Positions 33,182-41,459 of a DNA stretch of 64,000 bases are shown one piece after another. The translations under genes were made by a program, and so were the position numbers. Source of the stretch: Thermohalobaculum sp039027855 (lineage in GTDB: Bacteria > Pseudomonadota > Alphaproteobacteria > Rhodobacterales > Rhodobacteraceae). Positions within the stretch are counted from its first letter, which is position 1. Every line of letters starts with the position of its first letter. The stretch spans positions 62,001 to 126,000 of the forward strand of contig JBCCJI010000001.1 in assembly GCA_039027855.1 (NCBI GenBank), given 5' to 3'. The notes beneath the pieces were generated by a model. It worked only from the letters and a program-made list of their open reading frames with translations, was not told the origin of the DNA and searched no databases.

Positions 33182-33193
33182 AGAGACGTCTCT
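33182..33193. promoter_or_regulatory. Perfect 12-bp palindrome upstream of nirA
   Basis: AGAGACGTCTCT reads the same on both strands and lies in the divergent control region, next to a tandem AACATCCG repeat. It could bind a dimeric regulator, but no known site matches. Chance occurrence cannot be excluded. Confidence 0.3.
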
Positions 33194-33244
33194 TTGCACT
33201 GACCGGCATCGTCGTCGGGATCCTTGACCGAGGAACCTGGCATC

Positions 33245-33472
33245 ATGTCACGTCTTGCCAAGAGCCTAGCGCCTTCACCGGATCACCACGGTGACCCTGT
33301 GCACCCTGCTCAGGTGGCCGGACCGCAGCGAAAAGCCAAAGACGAACTGCCCCTGAGGTCGCTGACCGAGCAGGGCCGACAGGGCTTTGCCATCGCTCCG
33401 TCACAGCATGACCCGGCAGGTCGGCGCACGCGGCCGGTGCCTGACGAGACGGCAATCCGCCGCGCTGCATGA
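33245..33472 (+). CDS. Possible small ORF upstream of nirA
   Basis: This would encode 75 residues with GAGGA about 11 bases upstream. Its stop overlaps an alternative ATG (33469) of the nirA frame as ATGA, the arrangement of coupled genes. The protein is hydrophilic, rich in Pro, Arg and Gln, and matches nothing I recognise. It may be a real small protein, a translated leader or chance. Confidence 0.2.
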   Translation: MSRLAKSLAPSPDHHGDPVHPAQVAGPQRKAKDELPLRSLTEQGRQGFAIAPSQHDPAGRRTRPVPDETAIRRAA

Positions 33473-33522
33473 GCGCCCCAGCAAGCCGGTTCCTAGTGAG
33501 AGACCAAGCGAGGGAAGTCGAC

Positions 33523-35271
33523 ATGGACGGATCGATCCGCAGCCGAGGTTTCACGCCCGAACAGGTGAACTGCCTGGCGGAAGCCCTTGGCAAGCTGGAG
33601 CTGCATCATCTGTTCCAGGGCAATGCGGCCACCGACACGGCGCCCGCGCCCGAGACCGTGCATGGCACGCCGCTCGAGGATCTCTGCAAGGAGGAGATTG
33701 CCAAGTACAAGCTCCACCCGCTGGATCTGTGGGAGCGGCTGGAGCATTGGACGGCGAAGAACGAAATCGCGACGGGGCTCGACCAGTTCCTGCTCCGCCA
33801 TCTCGGCTTCTTCAACGTCGAGCCGACGAGCCCCGGCTACATGGTGCGCCTGCGCATGCCCGCCTGCCGGTTGCGCGGCGACCAGATGCTGGCGCTGGCC
33901 GATATCGCCGAGACGCTGGGCGGCGGCTATGCCCATGTCACGACCCGCGGCAACATCCAGATCCGCGCGATCGAACCGAGGGACGTGCTGAACGTCATCG
34001 AGGCACTGAACGAGGCCGGGCTGTCCTGTCAGGGATCGGGCGCCGATTCCGCGCGGAACATGACGACCTCGCCAACTGCGGGCTTTGATCGGCTTGAGTT
34101 GATCGACCTCTCACCCTTTACCAAACGGCTGTCGAACCTGGTGCTAAACACGCGCGAACTGCGGGCCCTGCCGCGCAAGTTCAACATCTCGTTTGACAAT
34201 GGCGGCACCGTCTCATGCGTCGGCGACAGCAACGACATCTGCTTCCAAGCCGTCGAGATCGGCGAGGGTGCCCCGGTCGAGCCCGGCATCTACTGCCGCA
34301 TCGGTCTTGGCGGCATCAGCGGCCACCGCGATCTGACGCGTGAGACCGGCATGGTCTGCACGCCGGAGCAAAGCGTGATGGCCGGCTATGCGATGCTGCA
34401 TGTCTTTTGCGAGCACGCCAATCGGACCAACCGGAAGAAGGCCCGGCTGAAATACCTGTTGGATGACAAGGGCGTGGACTGGTTTGTTGAGCGCACGCAG
34501 GAGAAGCTGGACGCGCTGGAAGCGGGTTTCCGGCTGACCCCCCTCGACGCAGAGCATGATCAGCCGCGCCCGCCGGTGTTCCGTCAGGCACATATCGGCG
34601 CGCATCCCCAGCGCGAGGACGGGCTCAGCTATGTCGGCATCGCGCAGGAGATGGGCCGCCTGTCGCCGGAGCAGATGCGCGTCATTGGGCGGTTGGCGAC
34701 GGAGAAGGGGCGGAACGACCTGCGCCTGACCGTCTGGCAGAACGTCCTGATCCCGCATCTGCCCGCCGCCGCCGTCGCCCAGGTGGAGGCGCGGCTGGCC
34801 GAGGTGGGCCTCGCCACCAGCGCCACGTCCTTTGCCGCTGGGGCCGTGGGCTGCACCGGTAAAGCGGGCTGCAAGCTGGCGCTCGCCTACACCAAGGAAG
34901 ACGGCACCGCGCTGGTTCGCCATCTGGAGCAGCGCTTCACGCTCGATCAGCCGATCAACATCCACCTTACCGGCTGCCCGAACTCCTGCGCGCAGCATTA
35001 CATCGGCGATGTCGGCCTGATGGGGGCCACGATGCCCGATGGGGGCGAGGGGTATTTCATCGTCGTCGGTGGCGGGAGCGACCATGACAAGCGCGTCGCC
35101 CGGCCGCTCTGCGGACCTATCGCGTCCAGCGGGATCAACGAGATCGTCGAGGCGGTGATCGGCTCGTATCTCGCGCGGCGTGAAGGCCGCGAGACCTTCC
35201 TCTCCTTCGTGCGCCGGCTCGACGATGCGGAGCTGCCCTCGCTCCTCGAGCCGCTGAAGATCGCCAGCTAA
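33523..35271 (+). CDS. nirA: Siroheme nitrite (or sulfite) reductase, NirA type
   Basis: This encodes 582 residues from the ATG at 33523, with GAGGGAAG upstream; an in-frame ATG at 33469 would add 18. It has the two-fold repeat of assimilatory siroheme reductases (VTTRGNIQIRAI; LTVWQNVLIPHL). The 4Fe-4S/siroheme ligands are Cys444-x5-Cys450 (CTGKAGC) and Cys485-x3-Cys489 (TGCPNSC). The CTG-x3-C and GCPNSC forms favour nitrite reductase over CysI-type sulfite reductase. NirA enzymes usually take six electrons from ferredoxin. Here a diflavin reductase gene starts 38 bp downstream and probably supplies NADPH electrons. Sulfite as the true substrate cannot be excluded. Confidence 0.83.
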   Translation: MDGSIRSRGFTPEQVNCLAEALGKLELHHLFQGNAATDTAPAPETVHGTPLEDLCKEEIAKYKLHPLDLWERLEHWTAKNEIATGLDQFLLRHLGFFNVEPTSPGYMVRLRMPACRLRGDQMLALADIAETLGGGYAHVTTRGNIQIRAIEPRDVLNVIEALNEAGLSCQGSGADSARNMTTSPTAGFDRLELIDLSPFTKRLSNLVLNTRELRALPRKFNISFDNGGTVSCVGDSNDICFQAVEIGEGAPVEPGIYCRIGLGGISGHRDLTRETGMVCTPEQSVMAGYAMLHVFCEHANRTNRKKARLKYLLDDKGVDWFVERTQEKLDALEAGFRLTPLDAEHDQPRPPVFRQAHIGAHPQREDGLSYVGIAQEMGRLSPEQMRVIGRLATEKGRNDLRLTVWQNVLIPHLPAAAVAQVEARLAEVGLATSATSFAAGAVGCTGKAGCKLALAYTKEDGTALVRHLEQRFTLDQPINIHLTGCPNSCAQHYIGDVGLMGATMPDGGEGYFIVVGGGSDHDKRVARPLCGPIASSGINEIVEAVIGSYLARREGRETFLSFVRRLDDAELPSLLEPLKIAS

Positions 35272-35309
35272 TCCCGACCCCGATAATCCCGATCGCGAAA
35301 GCGGATATC

Positions 35310-37064
35310 ATGACCGAGCACGACCCAAAGCTGATCGAGCGCCTGACCCAGAGCATGTCGGGAACGGGCGAGAGCGCCGTGCCCGATTTCATCCCCAAGG
35401 ACGCGCCCTTCGACGCGGAGCAGCGGCTCTGGCTGAACGGTCTGTTCACCGGTCTCTTCGCCCTGTCCTCGGCCGCCAAGGCCGGCAACAGCGCGCCCGA
35501 AGCGGGGACCGCGCTGACCATCCTCTACGGCTCGCAGTCGGGCACCAGCGAGTCGCTCTCCAAGGACCTGCGGAAATTCGCGGCGACCCAGGGGTTCGAG
35601 GCGACGATCGCCGAGCTCGACAGCACCACGCCGTCGGCCCTGGCCGATACCCGCCACTTGCTGGTCGTCGCCGCGACCTTCGGCGAGGGAGAGCCCACGG
35701 ACAATGCGCAGGACTTCTACAAGGCACTGATGGCACCCGATGCGACGCCACTGCCACCCACGCTGAATTACAGCGTCTGCGGCATGGGCGATTCCAGCTA
35801 TCCGCATTTCAACAAGGTCGGCCGCGACCTCGACGCCCGCTTCGCTGAGCTTGGCGCGACCCGCGCGGCGCCCCTGGCGATCTGCGATGTCGCCTATGAC
35901 GACGTCTTCGCAGAATGGCGCGACAGTGTCTTCGCCGCCGAAGCCTTCAAGGCCGCAGCCGGTGCCGCACAGGCCCCGGTGGCCGAGGAGCCGAAGCCCC
36001 AGTTCGACAAGAACACGCCGTTCATCGGCACGATCCTGGATGTCCGCTGCCTGAACGGTGAGGGATCGGACAAGCGGGTCAATCATGTTGAGATCTCGCT
36101 GGCGGGCGGCGGCGTCGATCTCGACTATTCGGTGGGCGACGCACTCGGCCTCTGGCCGATCAACGACCGGGCCGAGGTCGATGCGATACTGCGCGCCACG
36201 GGCCTGTCGGGCAGTGACAGGGTCACGCTGAAATCGGGCCCCACGACGCTGCGCGCCGCACTGCTGCAGGCGCTGGACCTGACGACCGTCACGCCGAACA
36301 CCGCCGAGGTCTGGGGAGCGGCGCCCGAGCCCGACTGGCAGGTGATCGACATGCTGCGCTCGGGACCGGAGGAAATGACCGCGCAGCGATTGGTCGATGG
36401 CCTTCGCCCGTTGCAGCCGCGACTCTATTCGATCTCGTCGAGCCCCAAGAAGCACCCGGGCGAGGTGCACCTGACGGTCGGCGAAGTGCGCTATGAGCTG
36501 CATGGCACCGACAGGCAGGGCGTCGCCTCGACCTATCTCGGCCAACGCGTGATGCCGGGCGGCACGGTCGGCGTCTATGTCCAACGCTCGGCCCATTTCC
36601 ACCTGCCCGAGGATGACAGTGTCCCCGTCATCATGATCGGCCCAGGCACTGGCATCGCCCCTTTCCGCGCTTTCCTGGAAGAGCGCGAGATGCACGGTGC
36701 CACCGGGCGCAACTGGCTGTTCTATGGCGACCGGCACGAGGCGACGGATTTCCTCTACCGCGAGGAGGTCGCCGCCTGGACCGAGAGCGGCTTGCTCGAC
36801 CGGGCGAGCCTGGCCTGGTCGCGCGACGGTGCTGACAAAGTCTATGTGCAGCACCTTATCGAGCGTGAGGGCGAGACCTTCTTCGCGTGGCTGGAGGAAG
36901 GCGCCGCGATCTACATCTGCGGAGATGCCTCGCGCATGGCGCCGGATGTGGAGGCGGCGATTTTATGGGCGATCAGCACCCATGGCGGGCATGATGAGGC
37001 CGGCGCGGCTGCCTATCTCGACGCCATGAAGAAGGCCCACCGCTACCAGCGCGATGTGTACTGA
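35310..37064 (+). CDS. NADPH diflavin reductase (CysJ-like) paired with NirA
   Basis: This encodes 584 residues. An N-terminal leader carries IPKDAPFDAEQRLWLNGLF. The FMN domain follows (LYGSQSGTSESLSKDL, ATFGEGEPTDNAQDF, GMGDSSYPHFN), then FAD/NADPH domains (RLYSISSSPKKHPGEVHLTV, GPGTGIAPFRAFLEER, YICGDASRMAPDVE, ending RYQRDVY). Every cofactor motif is intact. It resembles sulfite reductase alpha subunit, but no cysI is present; the partner gene is the NirA-type enzyme just upstream. It closely resembles the reductase at 18.7 kb in length, domain order and N-terminal motif, so the two are paralogues. Confidence 0.88.
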   Translation: MTEHDPKLIERLTQSMSGTGESAVPDFIPKDAPFDAEQRLWLNGLFTGLFALSSAAKAGNSAPEAGTALTILYGSQSGTSESLSKDLRKFAATQGFEATIAELDSTTPSALADTRHLLVVAATFGEGEPTDNAQDFYKALMAPDATPLPPTLNYSVCGMGDSSYPHFNKVGRDLDARFAELGATRAAPLAICDVAYDDVFAEWRDSVFAAEAFKAAAGAAQAPVAEEPKPQFDKNTPFIGTILDVRCLNGEGSDKRVNHVEISLAGGGVDLDYSVGDALGLWPINDRAEVDAILRATGLSGSDRVTLKSGPTTLRAALLQALDLTTVTPNTAEVWGAAPEPDWQVIDMLRSGPEEMTAQRLVDGLRPLQPRLYSISSSPKKHPGEVHLTVGEVRYELHGTDRQGVASTYLGQRVMPGGTVGVYVQRSAHFHLPEDDSVPVIMIGPGTGIAPFRAFLEEREMHGATGRNWLFYGDRHEATDFLYREEVAAWTESGLLDRASLAWSRDGADKVYVQHLIEREGETFFAWLEEGAAIYICGDASRMAPDVEAAILWAISTHGGHDEAGAAAYLDAMKKAHRYQRDVY

Positions 37065-37208
37065 GGAGACATCGAAAGGCCCTGGCTGAGCCTGGCGTCG
37101 AGGTGCGCCGATCCCTGCCGGTGCCTCGCGTCCGACGCGTCGCGACGTCGCTATCCTGCGCCCGCCTCCCGGGTGCATGACGGCCTCCCAAACAGTGCGG
37201 GCTGATAT

Positions 37209-37237
37209 AGCCCCGGCGCTTGACGGCGACCGGGGCT
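37209..37237 (+). terminator. Hairpin between diflavin reductase and gabD
   Basis: An 8-bp stem (37209-37216 with 37230-37237) encloses a 13-nt loop and is followed by CTTCG. It lies in the 213-bp gap between two plus-strand genes. It is a modest terminator candidate without a U-tract. Confidence 0.4.
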
Positions 37238-37277
37238 CTTCGCCATGTGGGGGCGTCCGCAAACCGGGAGGAACCCC

Positions 37278-38732
37278 ATGTTCGATCTCAGCCAGAGCGG
37301 CCTGCTCGCGGCCCAGTCCTATATCGACGGCCAGTGGATCGGCGCCGATAGCGGCGCGACCTTCCCCGTGACGAACCCTTCGACCGGCGAGACCATCGTC
37401 CAGGTCGCCGATTGCGGCGCGGCCGAGACCGAGCGCGCCATCGAGGCCGCCCGCCGTGCCGGCCCCCGCTGGGCTGCCCTGACCGCCAAGGAGCGCGCCA
37501 ACATCCTCCGCCGCTGGTACGAGCTGATGATGGCCGCGCAGGACGATCTGGCGCGCCTGCTGACCGCCGAGCAGGGCAAGCCGCTGGCCGAGGCCAAGGG
37601 CGAGATCGCCTATGGCGCAAGCTTCATCGAATGGTTCGCCGAGGAGGCCAAGCGCATCTACGGCGAGACCATCCCTGGCCATCAGGGCGACAAGCGCCTC
37701 GTGGTGATCCGCCAGCCCGTGGGTGTCGTGGGTGCGATCACGCCCTGGAACTTCCCGAACGCCATGATCACCCGCAAGGTCGGCCCGGCGCTCGCCGCCG
37801 GCTGCACGGTGGTCGTCAAACCCTCGGAACTGACGCCGCTCTCGGCGACGGCGCTGGCTGTGCTGGGCGAGAAGGCGGGCATTCCGGCTGGCGTGCTGAA
37901 CATCGTCACCGGGCTCGATGCGCCGGCCATCGGCGGCGCGCTGACCTCCAGCGAGAAGGTGGCCAAGATCACCTTCACCGGCTCGACCGAAGTCGGGCGC
38001 ATCCTGATGCGCCAGTCGGCAGACACCATCAAGAAGATGAGCCTCGAGCTCGGCGGCAATGCGCCCTTCATCGTGTTCGACGATGCCGATCTGGATGCCG
38101 CGGTCGAGGGCGCGATCCTCTGCAAGTTCCGCAATGCCGGGCAGACCTGCGTCTGCGCCAACCGCATCTACGTGCAGACCGGGGTCCACGACGCCTTCGC
38201 GGCAAAGCTGAAGACCGCAGTAGAGGCGCTGACGGTCGGCGACGGTTTTGAGGACGGCTCCAAGATCGGCCCGCTGATCGAGGAGGCCGCGCTCGACAAG
38301 GTCGAGGCGCATATCGCCGATGCCAAGGCCCATGGCGGCGAGGTTATTCTGGGCGGCAAGCGCCACGACCGGGGCGGGCTGTTCTTCGAGCCGACCCTGA
38401 TGACCGGTGTGCCCGCCGATGCGCTGATCACGCGTGAGGAGACCTTCGGCCCCGTAGCGCCGCTGATCCGCTTCGAGGAGGAGGCGGAGGCCGTGCGCCT
38501 CGCCAACGCCACCGTCTTCGGGCTGGCCTCGTATTTCTACGCCCGCGATCTGGGTCGGGTGTGGCGCGTGGCCGAGACGTTGGAGAGCGGGATCGTCGGC
38601 ATCAACACCGGTATCATCTCGACCGAAGTCGCGCCCTTCGGCGGCGTCAAGCAGTCGGGACTGGGGCGCGAGGGCTCGAAGCACGGCATCGAGGAATATC
38701 TGGAGATGAAGTATCTTTGCATGGGTCTCTGA
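37278..38732 (+). CDS. gabD: NAD(P)-dependent succinate-semialdehyde dehydrogenase family
   Basis: This encodes 484 residues from an ATG behind GGGAGGAA. It is an aldehyde dehydrogenase: cofactor motif TPWNFPNAMITRKVGPALAA, TFTGSTEVGR, catalytic Glu257 (LELGGNAPFIVFDDADLD) and Cys291 (NAGQTCVCANRIYV). AGCTVVVKPSELTPLSA and the C-terminal VAPFGGVKQSGLGREGSKHG with YLEMKYLCMGL fit the GabD branch, which oxidises succinate semialdehyde to succinate. Glutarate semialdehyde is an alternative. No gabT is nearby. The gene appears to be separately transcribed. Confidence 0.85.
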   Translation: MFDLSQSGLLAAQSYIDGQWIGADSGATFPVTNPSTGETIVQVADCGAAETERAIEAARRAGPRWAALTAKERANILRRWYELMMAAQDDLARLLTAEQGKPLAEAKGEIAYGASFIEWFAEEAKRIYGETIPGHQGDKRLVVIRQPVGVVGAITPWNFPNAMITRKVGPALAAGCTVVVKPSELTPLSATALAVLGEKAGIPAGVLNIVTGLDAPAIGGALTSSEKVAKITFTGSTEVGRILMRQSADTIKKMSLELGGNAPFIVFDDADLDAAVEGAILCKFRNAGQTCVCANRIYVQTGVHDAFAAKLKTAVEALTVGDGFEDGSKIGPLIEEAALDKVEAHIADAKAHGGEVILGGKRHDRGGLFFEPTLMTGVPADALITREETFGPVAPLIRFEEEAEAVRLANATVFGLASYFYARDLGRVWRVAETLESGIVGINTGIISTEVAPFGGVKQSGLGREGSKHGIEEYLEMKYLCMGL

Positions 38733-38771
38733 GCCCTTGTGCGCCGGCATGCGATGGTTGAGCGTGACGGC

Positions 38772-39266
38772 ATGACACGCGTCAGCCTCCTCCTCGCGAT
38801 CTTCCCGGCGGTGCTGCTGCTGGCAGCCTGCCAGCCCTCGGCTGAACGGTCCTCCGTGCCGGTTCGCGCTGCCCCGCCAAGCGAAACGGCGGCCGAGCGA
38901 CGGCTTGCCGACTGGACCGCTGCGCTGGAGGCACCGCTGGGCGCCGCCGGGCAGTCAGGTCTTACCAAGACCGATGCCGAGGCCGCGGCGGCAGTGGAGG
39001 CCGCGCGTGCCGTGCTGGGCGAGAAGCGCTCCACCCTGTCGGCGACGCGGGCGCGCGTGCTGCAGTCGCGCCTGCCGCAATCGGCGCTCGACAGCGTGAT
39101 CGCCGATGCCCGACAGAACGTCGCCACCATGCGCCGCGCCGCCCGCGCCTGCGCCAGCCGCCGGGGCAGCCTCGCCGGCACGGTCAGCGACGCGGCACTG
39201 GCCGATCTGGACCGCCGCGCCCGCAGCCTCGGCGAGCTCGCGAGCGCCCTGGAAGCCGAACTGTAG
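38772..39266 (+). CDS. Small alpha-helical lipoprotein, function unknown
   Basis: This encodes 164 residues; an in-frame ATG at 38754 would add six. The signal peptide MTRVSLLLAIFPAVLLLAAC ends in a lipobox. The mature part is Ala/Arg-rich and strongly helical (AEAAAAVEAARAVLGEKRST, ADLDRRARSLGELASALEAE), probably a coiled coil. Two further cysteine-free helices are broken by RACASRRGS. I do not recognise a family. It lies 39 bp after gabD and may be co-transcribed. Its end is followed by the structured DNA at 39274-39386. Confidence 0.6.
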   Translation: MTRVSLLLAIFPAVLLLAACQPSAERSSVPVRAAPPSETAAERRLADWTAALEAPLGAAGQSGLTKTDAEAAAAVEAARAVLGEKRSTLSATRARVLQSRLPQSALDSVIADARQNVATMRRAARACASRRGSLAGTVSDAALADLDRRARSLGELASALEAEL

Positions 39267-39273
39267 CGCCATC

Positions 39274-39354
39274 TGCGCATGGCGGGCCGGGTCAAGGTTC
39301 GCGCCAGCGACCGGCAAAGCCGGCCTGACCTTGGACAGCGGCCCGCCATGCGCA
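39274..39354. repeat. Long inverted repeat / cruciform with nested hairpin
   Basis: The outer arms are a perfect 16-bp match (39274-39289 with 39339-39354). They continue inward as GTCAAGGT (39291-39298) against ACCTTGGAC (39328-39336) with one bulge. A small hairpin CCGGCAAAGCCGG (39311-39323) sits in the loop. The element starts 8 bp after the lipoprotein stop and is 153 bp from the convergent end of fmt. It may be an elaborate bidirectional terminator, a dispersed palindromic element, or a structured RNA. Confidence 0.7.
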
Positions 39355-39366
39355 AAACGCTCGATC

Positions 39367-39386
39367 AGAAGCCGCCCGCGGCTTCT
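39367..39386. terminator. Second hairpin in the lipoprotein-fmt gap
   Basis: AGAAGCCGC (39367-39375) and GCGGCTTCT (39378-39386) form a perfect 9-bp stem just after the large inverted repeat. The minimal 2-nt loop would open to four or more. It may be part of the same termination region between convergent genes. Confidence 0.45.
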
Positions 39387-39506
39387 CCCCAGCCCATGAA
39401 TGCACTGGCAAGCCCGGGCACAGAGCATTGAGGCCCCTAGCGAGGCTGCCCCATGACCAACGCAACCTGGATCGCGGCGACCAGCCGCGATGCCGCGTGC
39501 CTCGCA

Positions 39507-40433
39507 TCACCCGAGTGTCGTGCCCCGGGCGACGGGAAAGCCGCGCAGCATCTCTGCGGCTGCCTGCGGCGTGCGCGCGGCCCGCTGCAGCCGGGTGAGG
39601 CGGAGCGCGCCCTCTGCGCAAGCGATGGTCAGGGCGTCATCCAGCGCCGTGCCGGGCGGCGTTGTGCCCGGTGTGACGCCCTCGACCACCTCCGCCATCA
39701 GCACCTTCACCCGCTCGCCGCCGATCGTGCACCAGGCACCGGGAAAGGGGCTGAGGCCGCGGATATGCGCCAAGACCGCCCCGGCCGGACGGACAAAGTC
39801 GATCCGCGCCTCGGCCTTCTCGATCTTGGCGGCATAGCTCACGCCGGCCTCGGCCTGCGGCCTCGGCACAACCGGTCCCGCGTCGAGCCGGGCGAGCGTG
39901 GCGACCATCAGGCGCGCCGAGATCGCGGCGAGCGCATCGTGCAGGGTCCCTGCCGTATCATGCGCGTGGATCGCCAGCCGCTCCTCCGCCAGCACGGGCC
40001 CGGTGTCGAGACCCGCCTCCATCCGCATCACGCAGACCCCGGTTGCGGTATCGCCGGCCATGATCGCGCGCTGGATCGGTGCCGCACCGCGCCAGCGCGG
40101 CAGCAGCGAGGCATGGGCGTTCAGACAGCCGAGCCGCGGCACATCCAGCGCTGACTGCGGCAGGATCTGGCCATAGGCCACGACAACGGCGACATCGGGT
40201 TGCAGCGCCGCGAAGGCCTCCACCACGCCCGCATCGCGAAACCGCTCTGGCGTGTGCACGTCCAGCCCCGTCGCCTCGGCCACGCGCTGCACGGGTGAGG
40301 GCTTGGGCTTCTTGCCCCGCCCGGCGGCACGCGGTGGCTGCGTATAGACGGCGGCGATCTCGTGGCCCGCCTCGATCAGCGCCTGAAGCACCGGCACGGC
40401 GAAATCGGGCGTGCCCATGAAAGCGATGCGCAT
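39507..40433 (-). CDS. fmt: Methionyl-tRNA formyltransferase
   Basis: This encodes 308 residues, typical length. It formylates Met-tRNA(fMet) using 10-formyl-THF. The N-terminal hydrolase domain starts MRIAFMGTPDFAVPVLQALI. The catalytic set is Asn105-x-His107 in LNAHASLLPRWRGAAPIQRA and Asp143 in GLDTGP. The C-terminal domain has FPGAWCTIGGERVKVLMAEV. It lies 28 bp after def on the same strand, the usual def-fmt operon. Confidence 0.95.
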   Translation of the reverse strand: MRIAFMGTPDFAVPVLQALIEAGHEIAAVYTQPPRAAGRGKKPKPSPVQRVAEATGLDVHTPERFRDAGVVEAFAALQPDVAVVVAYGQILPQSALDVPRLGCLNAHASLLPRWRGAAPIQRAIMAGDTATGVCVMRMEAGLDTGPVLAEERLAIHAHDTAGTLHDALAAISARLMVATLARLDAGPVVPRPQAEAGVSYAAKIEKAEARIDFVRPAGAVLAHIRGLSPFPGAWCTIGGERVKVLMAEVVEGVTPGTTPPGTALDDALTIACAEGALRLTRLQRAARTPQAAAEMLRGFPVARGTTLG

Positions 40434-40461
40434 GTGAGGCTCCGCCGGCGGGAGAGGGCGA

Positions 40462-41028
40462 TCAGGTCGCGTCTTCGGCGGCGCGGCGGGCGCGCTCGCG
40501 CTTTAGCTTCTTCATCTTCTCGGTGACGAGGCGCCGGCGCATCGGGCTCAGCATGTCGATGAACAGCTTGCCGTTCAGGTGGTCGATCTCGTGCTGCACG
40601 CAGACCGCCCAGATACCGGAGAAATCCGCCTCTTGCGGCGCGCCGTTGAAATCGGTCCAGCCGACGCGCACGGCCTCGGGGCGGGCCACATCGGCATAGT
40701 AATCGGGGACCGACAGGCAGCCTTCCTCATAGGTCGCGAGCGTGTCAGAGGCCGACAGGATCTCGGGATTCGCCATCATCATCGGCTGGGCGGGCGCGGG
40801 ATTGCCGTCGGCATCTTTCTCGCGGGGGCTGCAATCCATCACGATCACCCGGGCGTTCACGCCCACCTGCGGTGCGGCGAGGCCGATGCCCGGCGCGTCG
40901 TACATCGTCTCCAGCATGTCGGTCATCAGCTTCTGGACACCCTCGTCGACGGTGGCGATGGGATCGCAGACCTTTTTCAGGCGAGGATCGGGGTGGATGA
41001 CGATGGGTCTCAGCATGGTGAGCGACAT
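40462..41028 (-). CDS. def: Peptide deformylase
   Basis: This encodes 188 residues; ATG 41028 or the in-frame ATG at 41016 could be the start, and homology begins at LRPIVIHPDPRLKK. It removes the N-formyl group from nascent proteins. All three motifs are present: GIGLAAPQVG, EEGCLSVPD with metal ligand Cys104, and QHEIDHLNG with His146 and His150 as ligands and Glu147 as catalytic base. It is the first gene of the def-fmt operon. Confidence 0.95.
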   Translation of the reverse strand: MSLTMLRPIVIHPDPRLKKVCDPIATVDEGVQKLMTDMLETMYDAPGIGLAAPQVGVNARVIVMDCSPREKDADGNPAPAQPMMMANPEILSASDTLATYEEGCLSVPDYYADVARPEAVRVGWTDFNGAPQEADFSGIWAVCVQHEIDHLNGKLFIDMLSPMRRRLVTEKMKKLKRERARRAAEDAT

Positions 41029-41096
41029 AAGGAGCCGAGGCGATGCCGGTCAAGCCAGAGCCCGGCTCACTGGAATGCTTGGTTCGCGATTGCCAT

Positions 41097-41459
41097 ATGT
41101 CAGCGATAGCTTTGAACTCCATCATGTCTTGGGTAGCTCTCGCTGCTTTCATCGCTTTCGCCGCCGCCATCCTGATCGCGCCGTTTCGGAAGCAGCGTAG
41201 ACCGCAACGGCACGGCCCCCGTAACCCGCAAGTCGAATACGATCCGGCGGCGCTTCTCGCCGCGCGGGAGCGCGGTACGCCCGAACGCTCGGCACACATC
41301 TATCTGGGTGGCCGCTGTAACGACCGAGGGAACGGATCGGGACGGGGCCACCGGACACCGGTTTCCCGTCCCCGGCGATTGACCCCTTCGGCGGCGCAGC
41401 ATAAAGGGCGCGCAGGATTATTGCGCGCACAAAGCGCTGAAAGAAGGAAACGGTCGTGA
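41097..41459 (+). CDS. Doubtful small membrane ORF between def and mcl1
   Basis: This would encode 120 residues: one hydrophobic segment (SWVALAAFIAFAAAILIAPF) followed by a long Arg-rich tail. No Shine-Dalgarno site precedes the ATG and codon choice is weaker in third-position GC than in neighbouring genes. It overlaps the GTG start of mcl1. The 427-bp gap 41029-41455 otherwise shows nothing except the presumed promoters of def and mcl1. Confidence 0.2.
   Translation: MSAIALNSIMSWVALAAFIAFAAAILIAPFRKQRRPQRHGPRNPQVEYDPAALLAARERGTPERSAHIYLGGRCNDRGNGSGRGHRTPVSRPRRLTPSAAQHKGRAGLLRAQSAERRKRS

Larger units (their letters stand above)
33054..33522. other. Divergent control region between lysR and nirA-type genes
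   Basis: This 469-bp region must carry the promoters of two divergent genes. It contains GAATTT and AAATTG flanking an 18-bp centre (about 33098-33125), a tandem AACATCCG pair (33162-33177), a 12-bp palindrome (33182-33193) and a small open frame (33245-33472). The last two are listed separately. Confidence 0.4.

Noticed and set aside
33523..35271. Calling the siroheme enzyme CysI sulfite reductase
   Set aside because: The CTG-x3-C and GCPNSC ligand motifs are of the nitrite reductase type. Sulfite remains possible and is noted in the entry.
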